From Ascarosepion bandense (Eukaryota > Mollusca > Cephalopoda > Sepiida > Sepiidae): 64,000 nucleotides of DNA. The DNA lies in NCBI GenBank assembly GCA_037127315.1, contig JBBBDQ010001918.1:3837501-3901500 (forward strand), written 5' to 3'. Below the pieces are notes generated by a model that was given only the letters and a program-made list of their open reading frames with translations, had not been told where the DNA came from and searched no databases. This document shows positions 43,653 to 54,492 of the stretch, piece after piece. Position numbers and translations under genes: made by a program. How positions within the stretch are numbered: position 1 is the first letter of the stretch; each line of letters begins with the position of its first letter.

Positions 43653-43697
<45 letters not shown>

Positions 43698-44090
43698 AAA
43701 AACTACTAAAACGTTTTAAGTTTAAAAATGTATTTTTTTGATAGTATTTATTTATTTCTATTATATATATATATATATATATATATATTTGATATTTCAG
43801 ACCGGCCTCGGCCTTTCATCAGAAACAAATTATTTTCAAATTTAAACTAGAAGCGTTCGACGTGAGGAGCGTCTGTCGCGAGATGTTTACATCACGTGAC
43901 GTAGAAAGCGATAGAGGTTTTTGAATATTTTTAAACGTAAACCTAACTGTAATAATACTTTTAAATGTTGTTTTAAAGAAAATTTTTTTAAGTGTAACTA
44001 AAAAATGTTTAACTATTGAAATATTTATAAAGATTCAAAATACCTAAGTCCCTATTTAACCCTAGCCTATATGTATTTAATTCTAAAATC
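43653..44090. other. (TA)n runs and unassigned sequence
   Basis: (TA)n at about 43650-43694 and 43763-43787. The rest, including CAGACCGGCCTCGGCC..TTTCATCAGAAAC, may be a retroelement end, but I cannot place it. Confidence 0.35.
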
Positions 44091-44094
44091 CAGT

Positions 44095-44496
44095 ATTTTT
44101 CTTTATAAAATTATCGCAAATAATCAGGCTGGTAAAAATAAATATATATTCTGATTGATTAAAAAAAGAATATCTACTTAAATACGAGTATCGATCAAAA
44201 ATAATGTTCAAACAAATAATTTCAAATTGTCGGCTGTTTAAAATCATTTCGTTAATCTTCGTTAATTTCCGTAACATGTTTACATTTGGTGACATTACGA
44301 TATATTTCAGTGAAGATATAGTTAAAATTGTGTTATATAGGCTTGATTTAACTTCGTTGAGACTGTTGGTCATTCGGGGTCGAGAGGTCTAAGACGCGCC
44401 AAATCAATTGCTTGCTTCCCCTGTGTGGATAGGGTTCGAATCCTGTCGAATGACACAATTATGTATCGAAAATGATGTTCAAGCAAATAATTTCAT

Positions 44497-44500
<4 letters not shown>
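44095..44500 (+). mobile_element. tRNA-Leu-like element (copy E3), one arm
   Basis: 44095-44225 is the AATAATCAGGCTGGTA..CAAACAAATAATTTC arm found in E1 and E2. A GTTAATTTCCGTAACATG region follows, then a tRNA-like unit at 44369-44455. That unit has an 8-bp acceptor stem (GTCATTCG pairing with CGAATGAC), D-arm-like GGTCTAAGACGCGCC, an extended variable region and B-box GGTTCGAATCC. The long variable arm is typical of tRNA-Leu/Ser. It lies in a repeat family, so I treat it as a tRNA-derived element and not a gene. Confidence 0.6.

Positions 44501-44507
<7 letters not shown>

Positions 44508-44564
<57 letters not shown>
44508..44564. repeat. (CA)n(TA)n microsatellite
   Basis: CA repeats followed by TA repeats, adjoining a family D SINE. 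Confidence 0.9.
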
Positions 44565-44570
<6 letters not shown>

Positions 44571-44703
44571 CCGCAGACAGATCTGTTTCACTGTATCACA
44601 GCTCATCAGCACGGTTAGACATCCGGTTGCTTTTATCTACGATTGAAACCCGACCGAATAGACATCAGTCGGCGATTCTACCTCTGTGCTATTGGCGCTC
44701 GGT
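44565..44703 (-). mobile_element. Family D SINE, copy 3
   Basis: Reverse complement of the family head (GATTGAAACCCGACCG, GTCGGCGATTCTACCTCTG) and tail (GATCTGTTTCACTGTATCAC). It is inverted relative to copy 4 at 44799. Confidence 0.7.
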
Positions 44704-44798
44704 AAAGGAAGGCGGACTTTAGCGTGTTATGTACAATGTAAACACAGGCCAGTAGCCTAGTGTTCAAATTCATTGGAGGTAGACCAAGTGATATATAT

Positions 44799-44946
44799 AC
44801 CGAGTGCCCATAGCTCAGAGGTAGAATCGCCGACTGACGCCAATTCGGTCAGGTTTCAATCCTGGGTTAAAAAGCAATCGGAGTCTAACCGTACTGACGA
44901 GCTGTGATACAGCGAAATAGATCTGGCTGCGGATGACTATATATGT
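44799..44946 (+). mobile_element. Family D SINE, copy 4
   Basis: A-box-like TAGCTCAGAGGTAGAATCG, B-box-like AGGTTTCAATCCTGG, tail ACCGTACTGACGAGCTGTGA. Together with copy 3 it forms an inverted pair about 95 bp apart. Confidence 0.7.
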
Positions 44947-45345
44947 ATATCGACCGTGCTCCCTGCGACATTTTTCGTGTGTGCTTTGTTGCTTTGATGG
45001 GGGTTTACAATGATCTTATACGCGTCACATTCATTGCCTGCATCTGTACCAATGGCTTAGTTTGCGTGGCCTTGGTATGGTTTTCTCTTCGTTTATGAAC
45101 CGAATCAATAAATATTGATGCAGATCGGATTCCTAAATCCATCTTTTGTCTCTCTTGATTAATACTTTCCAAAAGCTTTGTTTCAATTTCAGTTTGTTGC
45201 TAACGAAGTGAGGTGAACTGATTCCTTCAGTTTCTTTATTCTCTAATCGTGCTGGTGTGCATTCAGGACGGTATGCTTCATTCTCCCTCTCGACACAGAA
45301 GGTCAGTCATGCCTGTCTTTATTGTCTCGCCACGTATTACTGTTT
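44947..45345. other. Unassigned sequence
   Basis: No frame or family supported. It directly precedes the TC/GGGGCCCC minisatellite. Confidence 0.35.
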
Positions 45346-45384
45346 TTTGATGTCATGTCTTATATTTCGAAAGGGGCCCCTTAC

Positions 45385-45421
<37 letters not shown>

Positions 45422-45571
45422 AACTCACTGTAAAATTTTTTGATGTCATGTCTTATATTTCGAAAGGGGTCCCTTACTCTCTCTCTCTCTCTCTCTCTCT
45501 GTAACTCACTGTAAAATTTTTTGATGTCTTGTCTTATATTTCGAAAGGGGCCCCTTACTCACTCTATCTCA

Positions 45572-45621
<50 letters not shown>

Positions 45622-45678
45622 GTAACTAACTGCAAAATTTTTTGATGTCATGTCTTATATTTCGAAAGGGGCCCCTTA

Positions 45679-45710
<32 letters not shown>

Positions 45711-45860
45711 CTCACTGTAAAATTTTTTGATGTCATGTCTTATATTTCGAAAGGGGCCCCTTACTCTCTCTCTCTCTCGCTCTCTCTCTGTAACTCACTG
45801 TAAAATTTTTTGATGTCATGTCTTATATTTCGAAAGGGGTTCCCTTACTCACTCTATCTC

Positions 45861-45895
<35 letters not shown>

Positions 45896-45948
45896 AACTC
45901 ACTGTAAAATTTTTTGATGTCATGTCTTATATTTCGAAAGGGGCCCCT

Positions 45949-45990
<42 letters not shown>

Positions 45991-46136
45991 CTCACTGTAA
46001 AATTTTTTGATGTCATGTCTTATATTTCGAAAGGGGCCCCTTATCTCTCTCTCTCTCTCTCTCTCTGTAACTCACTGTAAAATTTTTTGATGCCTTGTCT
46101 TATATTTCGAAAGGGGCCCCTTACTCACTCTATCTC

Positions 46137-46171
<35 letters not shown>

Positions 46172-46311
46172 AACTAACTGCAAAATTTTTTGATGTCATG
46201 TCTTATATTTCGAAAGGGGCCCCTTACCCCTTCTCTCTCTCTCTCTCTCTCTGTAACTCACTGTAAAATTTTTTGATGTCATGTCTTATATTTCGAAAGG
46301 GGCCCCTTACT

Positions 46312-46352
<41 letters not shown>

Positions 46353-46410
46353 CTCACTGTAAAATTTTTTGATGTCATGTCTTATATTTCGAAAGGGGTT
46401 CCCTTACTCA

Positions 46411-46458
<48 letters not shown>

Positions 46459-46609
46459 GTAACTCACTGTAATATTTTTTGATGTCATGTCTTATATTTC
46501 GAAAGGGGCCCCTTACTCTCTCTCTCTCTCTCTCTCTCTGTAACTCACTGTAAAATTTTTTGATGTCATGTCTTATATTTCGAAAGGGGCCCCTTACTCA
46601 CTCTATCTC

Positions 46610-46644
<35 letters not shown>

Positions 46645-46702
46645 AACTAACTGTAAAATTTTTTGATGTCATGTCTTATATTTCGGGGAAAGGGGCCCCT
46701 TA

Positions 46703-46734
<32 letters not shown>

Positions 46735-46787
46735 CTCACTGTAAAATTTTTTGATGTCATGTCTTATATTTCGAAAGGGGCCCCTTA

Positions 46788-46819
<32 letters not shown>

Positions 46820-46917
46820 CTCACTGTAAAATTTTTTGATGTCATGTCTTATATTTCGAAAGGCGCCCCTTACTCTCTCTCTCTCTCTCTCTCTGTAACT
46901 CACTGTAAAATTGCAGG
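45346..46917. repeat. 80-120-bp minisatellite with GGGGCCCC and (TC)n, 17 units
   Basis: Each unit reads TTTTTTGATGTCATGTCTTA, TATTTCGAAAGGGGCCCCTT, ACTC(TC)n, then GTAACTCACTGTAAAA. TCTTATATTTCGAAAGG occurs 17 times (about 45358 to 46846). Non-TC parts are almost identical, and the variation is in (TC)n length plus rare changes (GGGGTTCCC, one TTTCGGGGAAAGG). The array is flanked by single-copy-looking sequence. Confidence 0.95.
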
Positions 46918-47074
46918 GTATATTACATGCACAAATTTCAGTAAAGTTATTTTTAATTTTATTTTTCTTCCGCTTGTGTTTGTGCAGATTCTTGACAAAA
47001 TCCAATGAAGAATCTTCAAAATCCAATGAAGAATCTTCAATGTAATCAATAAGGAAGTGCGTTATGGTGCAGGA

Positions 47075-47376
47075 TGTGCATTGTGGTGCAGTGGATATCG
47101 ACTCGGAACGTCAAATCGAGGAGCCGAGTTCGAATTTCAGTTGAATTTATGGCATTCACTTACGCACAAATACCCTTAGGAAAAGTATTAATCCGTCTCT
47201 TCCCTCCACTTATGTGTTAAATAATAGAACAGATTGGGTTCTATAACCTTGGCTGGGAATCAGTCTACCACAGATAGTAATGATACATTACTGCGGGATA
47301 ATCTTCTGCCTCATCAGTCATATCTCGAAAGTGATGGCTGACTAGACGTGTATCATGTATGGCCCTTGACTGACTA
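47075..47376 (+). mobile_element. SINE family A, full length
   Basis: Head GTGCATTGTGGTGCAGTGGA, B-box GAGTTCGAATTTC, body, tail ending ATGGCCCTTGACTGACTAG. No tandem tail. Confidence 0.85.
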
Positions 47377-47484
47377 GATTATCAACAAGATTTATCCGTT
47401 TTACTGTTAAATAGCGAAATGCAATTGCCACTTTTATTTCAAAAGTTTATTTTTTGGCAATCTTCTCCTATGGAAAACCATTCT

Positions 47485-47645
47485 AATTTCTTGCTTTCCT
47501 GACAACTACAAACTTCAAAAATGCAAATGCTACGTCAATCACCACCTTCTTGGACCAAGTCTCTTTTTTTGTCCTTTTTTCAGTCCTCCCCATTCTCAGT
47601 CTTTTCATTCGATTTACTTCGTGGAACCCCCACCCACCTGCGCAC
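47485..47645 (+). mobile_element. Jockey/CR1-like LINE C-terminal fragment (J12)
   Basis: The plus strand reads LLSCFPDNYKLQKCKCYVNH, equivalent to PYTCFPESYNLQEFKCKVNS in J1, then UTR-like pyrimidine-rich sequence. Confidence 0.55.
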
Positions 47646-47756
47646 TGACTCTTTTATTACTAATATAGTCACCAATAATGAGACCATAAATGCTATGAAC
47701 TGTAGATAATTTTATTTATTATTCCAAAATTCAAATCCAAATTATTTCCAATTCTT

Positions 47757-48316
47757 TTCTTCTATGTGCCCCGTCCCTTCAGGACGTAGGCGGTCATGGT
47801 TCTCAACCTCTCCCTATCCCTTGTGGCTCTTAGTATGTTTGCTCCCGTTCCGTCATCCACCTGATCAGGCCCTGTAAATATGTTATCCGCTGCCTTCCTC
47901 TGTCTCTTTTTCCTTCTATCTGGCCTGTCGGTATCAGGTTCTCCAAGCTCGCCTTCCTTATTGCATGTCCCAGGAACTTCAGTTATCTCTTCCTCATGCT
48001 CAGTATTAATTTCCTTTTTGTTGCCATTCTTTCCAACACCTCATCGTTGCTTGCATGTTCAGTTCACAATATCCTCAGCATCCTTCTGTAGAACCACATT
48101 TCCGCTGCTTCCAGTTTTGTCCTCATTTTCGATGATATTGTTCAGCAATCACTGCCGTATTGAAGAACTGACATCACATAGCAATCCAGCACTCTTTTCA
48201 TTGTTTCTAGTGAAATTTTCCCGTGTTAGTACTTTACTCAGCTTCTGGAACGCGTCCTTTGACATGCCAATTCGCCTTCGGATCTCTGTGTCGCACTTTC
48301 CATTTTTTGTTAGCAT
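47757..48316 (-). mobile_element. RTE reverse-transcriptase C-terminus (minus)
   Basis: The minus strand encodes the last ~185 codons of the RTE frame: KCDTEIRRRIGMSKDAFQKL, then NRKRKINTEHEEEITEVPGT-type residues in alternate frames. It matches the 57-kb copy closely at the DNA level. It ends with the CACATAGAAG terminus at 47757-47770. 5' truncated. Confidence 0.8.
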
Positions 48317-48575
48317 AAAGCCAGTTGCACCAAGTAAAATTAAATACGTTGTTTATTGATAACAATAACTTTAATCTCGAAGTAAGAGCAGAGAAAGAAA
48401 ATTATAAATTAAATAAGAACGGGCATTTGTAATAAATATTTTTAAATTTGCTAAATAAAATCGAAATTAAAATAATGTAAATGACAAAAATACATAATCT
48501 CAGATATTGACTCAGGTCTACCTTTTGATGAAGCATTTGAGATGCCAAGGAAGTATTTCAAAAGTTAAGAAGTAA
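48317..48575. other. Unassigned AT-rich sequence
   Basis: No recognised feature between an RTE fragment and a SINE. Confidence 0.35.
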
Positions 48576-48807
48576 TCAGTCAGTTCAGTGCCATACGTGA
48601 TACACGCTTGGGCGTTCATGTCGAGAGAGACATAACTGACTGGGGTAAAGATTTTCCAGCAGTAGGTTGCCATTACTTTCTGTGGTAGACTGTTTGCCAA
48701 CCAAGGCTATAGAGCCCAATCTGTCCTGTTATTTAATCCATAACTAACGGGAGAAGCGACTGATTAATACCTTTCCTAAGGGTGTTTGCGCGTAAGTGAA
48801 TGTAAGC
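48576..48807 (-). mobile_element. SINE family A, head truncated
   Basis: Tail CAGTCAGTTCAGTGCCATAC and body to GCGCGTAAGTGAATG. The RTE relic begins at the truncation point. Confidence 0.8.
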
Positions 48808-49195
48808 AGAGTAATTAGAAATAGGAAAATTTCGCTAGAAACAAGAAACAAGAGGACTAAACTGTCGCATGGTATCGTCCTTCTGTATTGCAAGTGAATG
48901 AGACGAAGAGAAAACTTAAAACAAAGAAACTACGGATCTACAGAAGGATACTGAGGATGCCACGGATCAACCATATAACAACGAAGTTTTGAGGAAAATG
49001 GAAACAAAAAAGCAATTACTAACTAACACTAAAATGAAACATTTGAGGTTTCTGGGATACAAAATGAAGAAGGCGGGCTTAGAAAACCTGATACTCACGA
49101 GGCAGATAGAGGGCAAGAAGAAAACAATGCACAACCTACTTAGTGAGCTCCAATAAATAGGAAGCTGTGGTGGGCCATGATCGATTTCGCCATGC
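48808..49195 (+). mobile_element. Old RTE C-terminal relic (plus)
   Basis: It starts RVIRNRKISLETR, then RIYRRILRMPRINHITTKF-type codons, MKHLRFLGYKMKKAGLENLI and LTRQIEGKKK, to the WWAMIDFAM end. It is more diverged than the copies at 35 and 57 kb. Confidence 0.7.
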
Positions 49196-49388
49196 GTTCT
49201 AGTTACATTGCCGCCTAGCTTTAGTTGAAATGATTTTAAAAATATGATGAGCTGTGAGCGGAGTTTAGAAATTTATTAGAATACAGTTACAAAGAATATA
49301 TTTTTGTTATTTTCATCGCTATGTCATGATAAATTGAAATAAGCTGATTTTTTTTTTTTTGGCTATTTTTCGCGTCTAGTGGTGATCT

Positions 49389-49414
49389 ACACTTATTTAT
49401 AAATGGAACTTTGT

Positions 49415-49492
<78 letters not shown>

Positions 49493-50177
49493 ATTACCTA
49501 TATACACCGAAACGGCTGAACCAATTTTCTTGAAAATTTACACAGTTGTACTATAGGCTTCTGCGAGTGTTCTTAGCTAGGTTTTGTGTCGAGGTACCCA
49601 TGATAAATATCGAAAATCGATAATCGAAAAAATCGGGTTATAGAAGGAGTGGTCCGATTTTAATCAAATTTGATACACTCATAGACAAAGACATAAGAAA
49701 CGATATTCAGACGTTTCAAGGTTGCAGTTACTACAATAGCGCAGAAAAGCGATAATATATATATATATATATATATATATAACGCAAGATGTTTGTGTGT
49801 GTGTGTCTGTTTATCTGCCTATATGTCTGTATTTTTTCAGCACTTTTATTTTAGTTTTTGCTTCGGGTTTGGCCCTAAGTAGGTATAATTGTAGTTCTTA
49901 GTCTCAGCCATGATACCATTTACTCAGAGGACTTATTTCGCCTTCAAAATTCAGTGTACGACGAAAAAAACTTATTTGATATCGATACCAGGAAATCAAA
50001 ATTTGACTTACATCCATTCATTTTTCTTTCAGTCTACGGTTTCGCTTTAACTGGAAACAACTATTGCTTTTTAGTCTTTCGTGCCAACGTCCCAAGAGTC
50101 TGAGCTCCAGGACCGTGGGTTAGTTTTAAGTTTTAAAGCTTTCATTACACCCGAGCAACGCCGGACTATACTGCTAG
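49389..50177 (+). mobile_element. Helitron-like element with internal insertion (H4)
   Basis: Start ACTTATTTATAAATGGAACT, long (TG)n at 49417-49491, the conserved ATCGATAATCG block, (TA)n at 49755-49780, and terminus ..GCCGGACTATACTGCTAG before a T. A ~260-bp stretch (about 49830-50095, TTTTTTCAGCAC..GTGCCAACGTCCC) is absent from other copies, so it is either an insertion or a longer subfamily. Confidence 0.6.
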
Positions 50178-50185
50178 TATATATA

Positions 50186-50222
50186 TAATAAAATCATCGC
50201 GACAATTTACTAATCGCACCTA

Positions 50223-50268
<46 letters not shown>

Positions 50269-50290
50269 CTAATATAACTAATCGCACCTA

Positions 50291-50334
<44 letters not shown>

Positions 50335-50371
50335 TAGGTGCGATTAGTTATCTTGTTGCGATGATTTTATT
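50186..50371. repeat. Palindrome around (TA)n
   Basis: Left arm AATAAAATCATCGCGACAAT..ACTAATCGCACCTAGTATAT (50187-50235) pairs with the right arm ATATACTAGGTGCGATTAGT..TTGCGATGATTTTATT (about 50326-50371). (TA)n fills the centre with one more ACTAATCGCACCTAG. It separates two Helitron-like 3' ends. Confidence 0.8.
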
Positions 50372-50374
50372 ATT

Positions 50375-50466
50375 TCAAATATTCTTTAGGCTGAGTCTGA
50401 GCTCCAGGACCATGAATCAATTTTAAGCTTTCATTACACTCGAGCAACACCGCGCTATACTGCTAG
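50375..50466 (+). mobile_element. Helitron-like element, 3' end only (H5)
   Basis: ATATTCTTTAGGCTGAGTCT through CACTCGAGCAACACCGCGCT to ACTGCTAG before a T. The upstream part is missing. Confidence 0.6.
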
Positions 50467-51314
50467 TTTCTGATATCTCTGCTAGCGTAATTGTTTCTTG
50501 AGACAAAATTTGTTACATTGGTGATCTCTTTATTGGAACGTGTCTTGGTCGCTACATATATACTTTCATTGGCGTTTTAAGCAACGGGCAATGCCTTTTC
50601 TTGTGGATAGAATTGCAGTTTATAAACGAAGTAGACGTTATGACATTAAATATTTATCAGCTTCTTTCTAATTTCTCTTTTTTTTCTTTTTGTCACCTTC
50701 TTTTCAATTTATTTTCCTTCCCTTTTTTGTTACCCGTTCTCTTCTCATTTTCGCGCCGTTTTCGTTCCCGGTTAATCACGCGTTGACGTGCAAGATGTCA
50801 TTTTGAAGCAGGCGTTCTTTGCACGCGTTCAGGTCATCGAGCAAACATATCGCACCTCCTGTGTACTGAGCCCGCCCAACTTATCAATGCGGCCCTTTGC
50901 CACGGTAAGGTCCCGTGCACGATCCGTCATCAATTTGAATTCATTTAGCCTGCGATGACACGCAAACAAGCTCGCAGGAAAATGACGGACAATTCATTTC
51001 CAAAACGAAGCAGCTTAAGTCTTGCTATTGCAACCATTATTTACTTGTAATATTTATTCAGATACAAAAAATCCACGCATATCTTTACTTTATTGAATTA
51101 ACCGACTAATGTCCAGTTTGCAGAATACAATTCCTAAGGATGCAAGATTCAGCTGAGTAAAAGGCCAAGTGGGGGAAAAACACTTTATAAAATCGAGGAT
51201 GTCGAAAACAAATTTCTACAACGCTACCCACGACCGCATCGCGGCTTCACAGACTAAACAACTAAATAACCGTAATTTGAAATTAAAAAGCTTTATTTCG
51301 ACGCAGATTAAAGG
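50467..51314. other. Unassigned, apparently non-repetitive sequence
   Basis: 50740-51010 is less AT-rich, has several CpGs and no match to other parts of the window. It includes CGCGTTGACGTGCAAG and a donor-like CACGGTAAGG at 50899. No long frame. It is a candidate for unique host sequence. Confidence 0.35.
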
Positions 51315-51625
51315 CATGTGCGTCGTGGTACAGTGGATATCGGCTCGGAACGAGAAATTCGGGGAGCCGAGTTCGAATTCCAGTTGAATCCATTGTATTC
51401 ACTTACGCGCAAATACCCTTGGGAAAGGTATTAATCCGTTTATTCCTTCCAGTTATGGGTAAAATAAGAGGACAGATTAGGATCTATAGCCTTGGTCGGC
51501 AACCAGTCTACCGCAGAAAGTAATGGCAAACTACTGCGGGATAATCTTCTGCCCAGTCAGTCATGTCTCTTTCGAGACATGATTGCATAAGCGTGTATCA
51601 CGTATGGCACTTAACTGACTGACTA
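51315..51625 (+). mobile_element. SINE family A, full length
   Basis: Head GTGCGTCGTGGTACAGTGGA, B-box GAGTTCGAATTCC, body, hairpin CATGTCTCTTTCGAGACATG and tail ACTTAACTGACTGACT. Well preserved. Confidence 0.88.
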
Positions 51626-51865
51626 GAAATGAAGAAAAAACGAATAAATACAAAAAATAAACAAATATATACGCGTATTTTTACATTTCTCAATTAATGA
51701 GATCAAAGTTATCTTTTTTTAAATCATTTCACCCCAAGCAAGGTAAGAGAGCCACTAATGCGCTAAAGGTTACAGTGAGAGAAAAGACTGGCTACAGGTT
51801 GTACTGAAGAAAGGATAAAAGATGAAAAAAACGGGATTCAAGAAGATTGATGTAAAGAATATGTA

Positions 51866-52155
51866 ATGAATATGCATACATTTTGGTTCCCCCTTACAGT
51901 AATGTGATTGGCTGGTGTCAGCCATAAATACAGACGAAGGCGAGGACACATAGCGGTCTACAAGTCTTCGACTAGAGATCTACGTCTATAGGTCTACATC
52001 TTTAACTACGCCTACGTCTCAGGATACTGCATACAACTAGTACCGTCCATTACGTCTACGTACTAGATTGATCTATCCGGTTGCATTTGCCTAAACCGCT
52101 TAACCGCTTAACTACCTCGAGTGATATATATATATATATATATATATCACTTTCC
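51866..52155. other. Unassigned insertion inside LINE J9
   Basis: It begins TGTAATGAATATGCATAC, has CAT boxes and a TATA-like CATAAATACAG at about 51924, then repeated GTCTAC words, and ends at a (TA)n run. The layout recalls an LTR or a DNA element, but I see no paired termini or target duplication. Confidence 0.35.
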
Positions 52156-52623
52156 GGTACATATGAAAGAGAAAAAAATGGCAATTGACATTGCATTTAT
52201 ATTTTTTAAGATTTTAGCTAAAGGAAAGCAAGTAGACGAAAGGGTGTTTCTCAGGCGGGATGTGCGAAAAAGAAACTATTTAACTATTTCAACGGTAAAA
52301 GCGTGGGACCTAGATGCCATTCTAGTAGCGCGCTAAAATTCGTGCGTTCGGGACACCATGACAGAGCAGTTGCCGTGAATTTGTAGAAGAGACAGAGGGA
52401 TGCCACATCAAGTCATGGTGAAGTTGTAAGTCAAGTCAAGACCGATTACACTTTCAATAATTCAATCATTTTTTCAATCACACTTTCCATCATTCAATCA
52501 TTCTTTGGAATTTGTCGAGACCCTCGAGTCGTATAGCAGGAGCACACGACCAGATATAAAAACAGTATTCAATGCACGGATGAATGGTAGATTTATAAAT
52601 GTGCAAATTGGATAATGGCTAGA

Positions 52624-52898
52624 TGCTGGGACGCCCGCGCCTATTCGGCTATAATGGACTATTCCATTACTATGTAAAGTAATAGTGGCATCTACGTAAG
52701 AGAGCGTGCCGAGCAGCCGTATCGACAAGTCAGTTGTAGACTTCCGGTGACGACTCGGAAGTACCCATCTTACGACGGTTGAAACGATTAACCTTTATTC
52801 TTGTATTGGATACTAATAACCTTTGTAAATACTATTTTCACGGAATACAACAACCTATTCCTGTTGTTGAGTTATTTATTCTTACTCACGACATAACA
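52624..52898 (+). mobile_element. Solo LTR (family L-A) with CTAGA duplication, nested in LINE J9
   Basis: TGCTGGGACGCCCG..CGACATAACA, 275 bp, is homologous to 23373-23654. CTAGA lies on both sides (52619-52623 and 52899-52903). The LINE reading of minus-strand codons is continuous across it once one CTAGA is removed. Versus the other copy it has an extra ~10 bp (GTAAAGTAAT) and lacks ~13 bp (GCTCATACTACGT). Confidence 0.88.
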
Positions 52899-53264
52899 CT
52901 AGAAAAACTTCCTAGTCCGCCACAGCGACCCAGACTTCCTAGCAGTAAATGAAGTAATAGATTTGATGTAGTCATTCTATTTGAGTTCGTTTGAGAGACT
53001 GAGGCCAAGGAAGCGCAGTGTGTTGCTATCTAGGAGACTAGCCTAATCCATATTCATGGTAGGCAGGAAAGTTTATCTATAGTGGTTAAAGTAGAGCAAC
53101 TTCTTCTTGGAGGCATTAAAATTTACGAGCTAAATAATAGCAACAGTTTCATTTCACTATTTTGACAATAAAAATTGGGACCCTGATTCCAGTTTAGTAT
53201 CACAAATAAATATGTGGTCGGGGAACTAGGGAAAAAAAAACTCGTCAGAGTATTTGCAATGAAA

Positions 53265-53715
53265 ATATTTTTTTCTTTTTAATCGTATCAGCTCGAGCAA
53301 GGCGGTAACGCCACTGATGTGCAGAGGACTACGTAAGAGTAAAAAGATTAAGTAAAAGAAAGTGAAGAGAAAGACGAACCAGTTAGAAAGGAGCAAGTGA
53401 AAGATGGGAATATAGGTGTGATGACGGTGGAGAGAAAGGAAAGGATATACGGGGTGGTGAGGAAAGAACTCGTAGACGAGATAGAGGAGAGCCACAACCC
53501 GTCGGTGAGAAAGTGACCGAAGGCAGGCAGCAAAGTTAGAATCGATTCTATTGCATATCCGTTTTCGGATTTTGTCAAGAACCTTGAGATGAATAGCAGG
53601 GGCACCCGACCAGATATGGTAACACTTATCAATGCACAGACGAATCGTAGATTTGCAAATTTGCAAGATGGATTCTGATAAGAAATGCTTGTTCAACTTG
53701 ACCCAAATTTTTTAG
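53265..53715 (-). mobile_element. Jockey/CR1-like LINE, internally deleted (J10)
   Basis: The minus frame from 53696 reads KHFLSESILQICKSTIRLCI, CYHIWSGAPAIHLKVLDKIR and SNFAACLRSLSHRRVVALLYL. It then jumps straight into 3' UTR sequence, missing the CSDDL..WNSLP part found in J1. It ends at 53283 (GCCTTGCTCGAGCTGATACG, then A-run). Confidence 0.72.
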
Positions 53716-54039
53716 TTGTACACAAAACCACATTCAGAAGAAAATAATCTAGTACATACACACACTCATACACACATACATAATCTAGGCATTCATTAAG
53801 GTTATTTAGGCTAGGACATACACATTAACTGCTATCAGAACGACTGGGGAGCCACGTTGTGAACGGATAGTGAACGTACAGGACATTTGCACTACACACA
53901 ATTGCGTACCATACGATTGCGTACCAAGACATTTACGTTCATAGACAAATGCATCCCTGGTTAATTGCGTTCATTTGGTAGTTTTTACGGGGATATATAT
54001 ATTCATAAGAATTAGTATTGTTGAGTATTTACCCTAGTA
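53716..54039. other. Unassigned sequence
   Basis: Short ACAC/CATACA runs and no recognised family. Confidence 0.35.
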
Positions 54040-54492
54040 TTTTTTTAAATCGTATCACCCCGAGCAAGGCGGTAACGCCACTGATGTGCAGGTGGCTACG
54101 TAATAGTGAAAAGATTGGAAAAGAGAAAGCCGGAAACCACATCCTAAACAGGGAACAAGGGATGAGCCTCTTAACCTGTTCAATAGACGTGGGTGGAGGT
54201 GAACCGGGCGATAGATAGATCTATCTACTCCAATTGAAAAAAAGAAAAAAAGAAACCAAAGTGAGAAGATTGTAAAAGAGAAAAGCCGGAAGCCACATAC
54301 TAAACAAGGAACAAGGGATGAGCCTCTTAACCTGTTCAATAGACGTGGGTGGAGTGTGAACCGGGCGATAGATAGATCTATCTACTCCAATTGAAAAAAA
54401 AAAACAAAGTGAGAAGATTGTAAAAGAGAAAAGCCGGAAACCACATCCTAAACAGGGAACAAGGGATGACCCTCTTAACCTGTTCAATACAG
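54040..54492 (-). mobile_element. Jockey/CR1-like LINE 3' end with 3-unit VNTR (J11)
   Basis: The terminus lies at 54050-54110 (ATCGTATCACCCCGAGCAAG, GGTGGCTACGTAATAGTG). Three units follow, each with ACAGGGAACAAGGGATGA-like and CGGGCGATAGATAGATCTAT sequence, near 54160, 54310 and 54460. No polymerase codons. Confidence 0.75.

Larger units (their letters stand above)
51717..53160 (-). mobile_element. Jockey/CR1-like LINE (J9), split by two insertions
   Basis: On minus: 53160-52899 reads KKLLYFNHYR, TMNMD, DSNTLRFLGLSLSNELK and RKSGSLWRTRKFF. After a solo LTR (52898-52624) it continues HYPICTFINLPFIRALNTVF and ISGRVLLLYDSRVST to 52500, then damaged C-terminal codons to about 52160. After an unassigned block (51866-52155) come the 3' UTR and terminus (CACCCCAAGCAAGG at 51729). 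Stops and frameshifts make it inactive. Confidence 0.7.

Noticed and set aside
44369..44455. Functional tRNA-Leu gene
   Set aside because: It has an acceptor stem and B-box but is embedded in a repeat family with diverged copies at 26.6 and 28.6 kb, and the D and anticodon arms are irregular.
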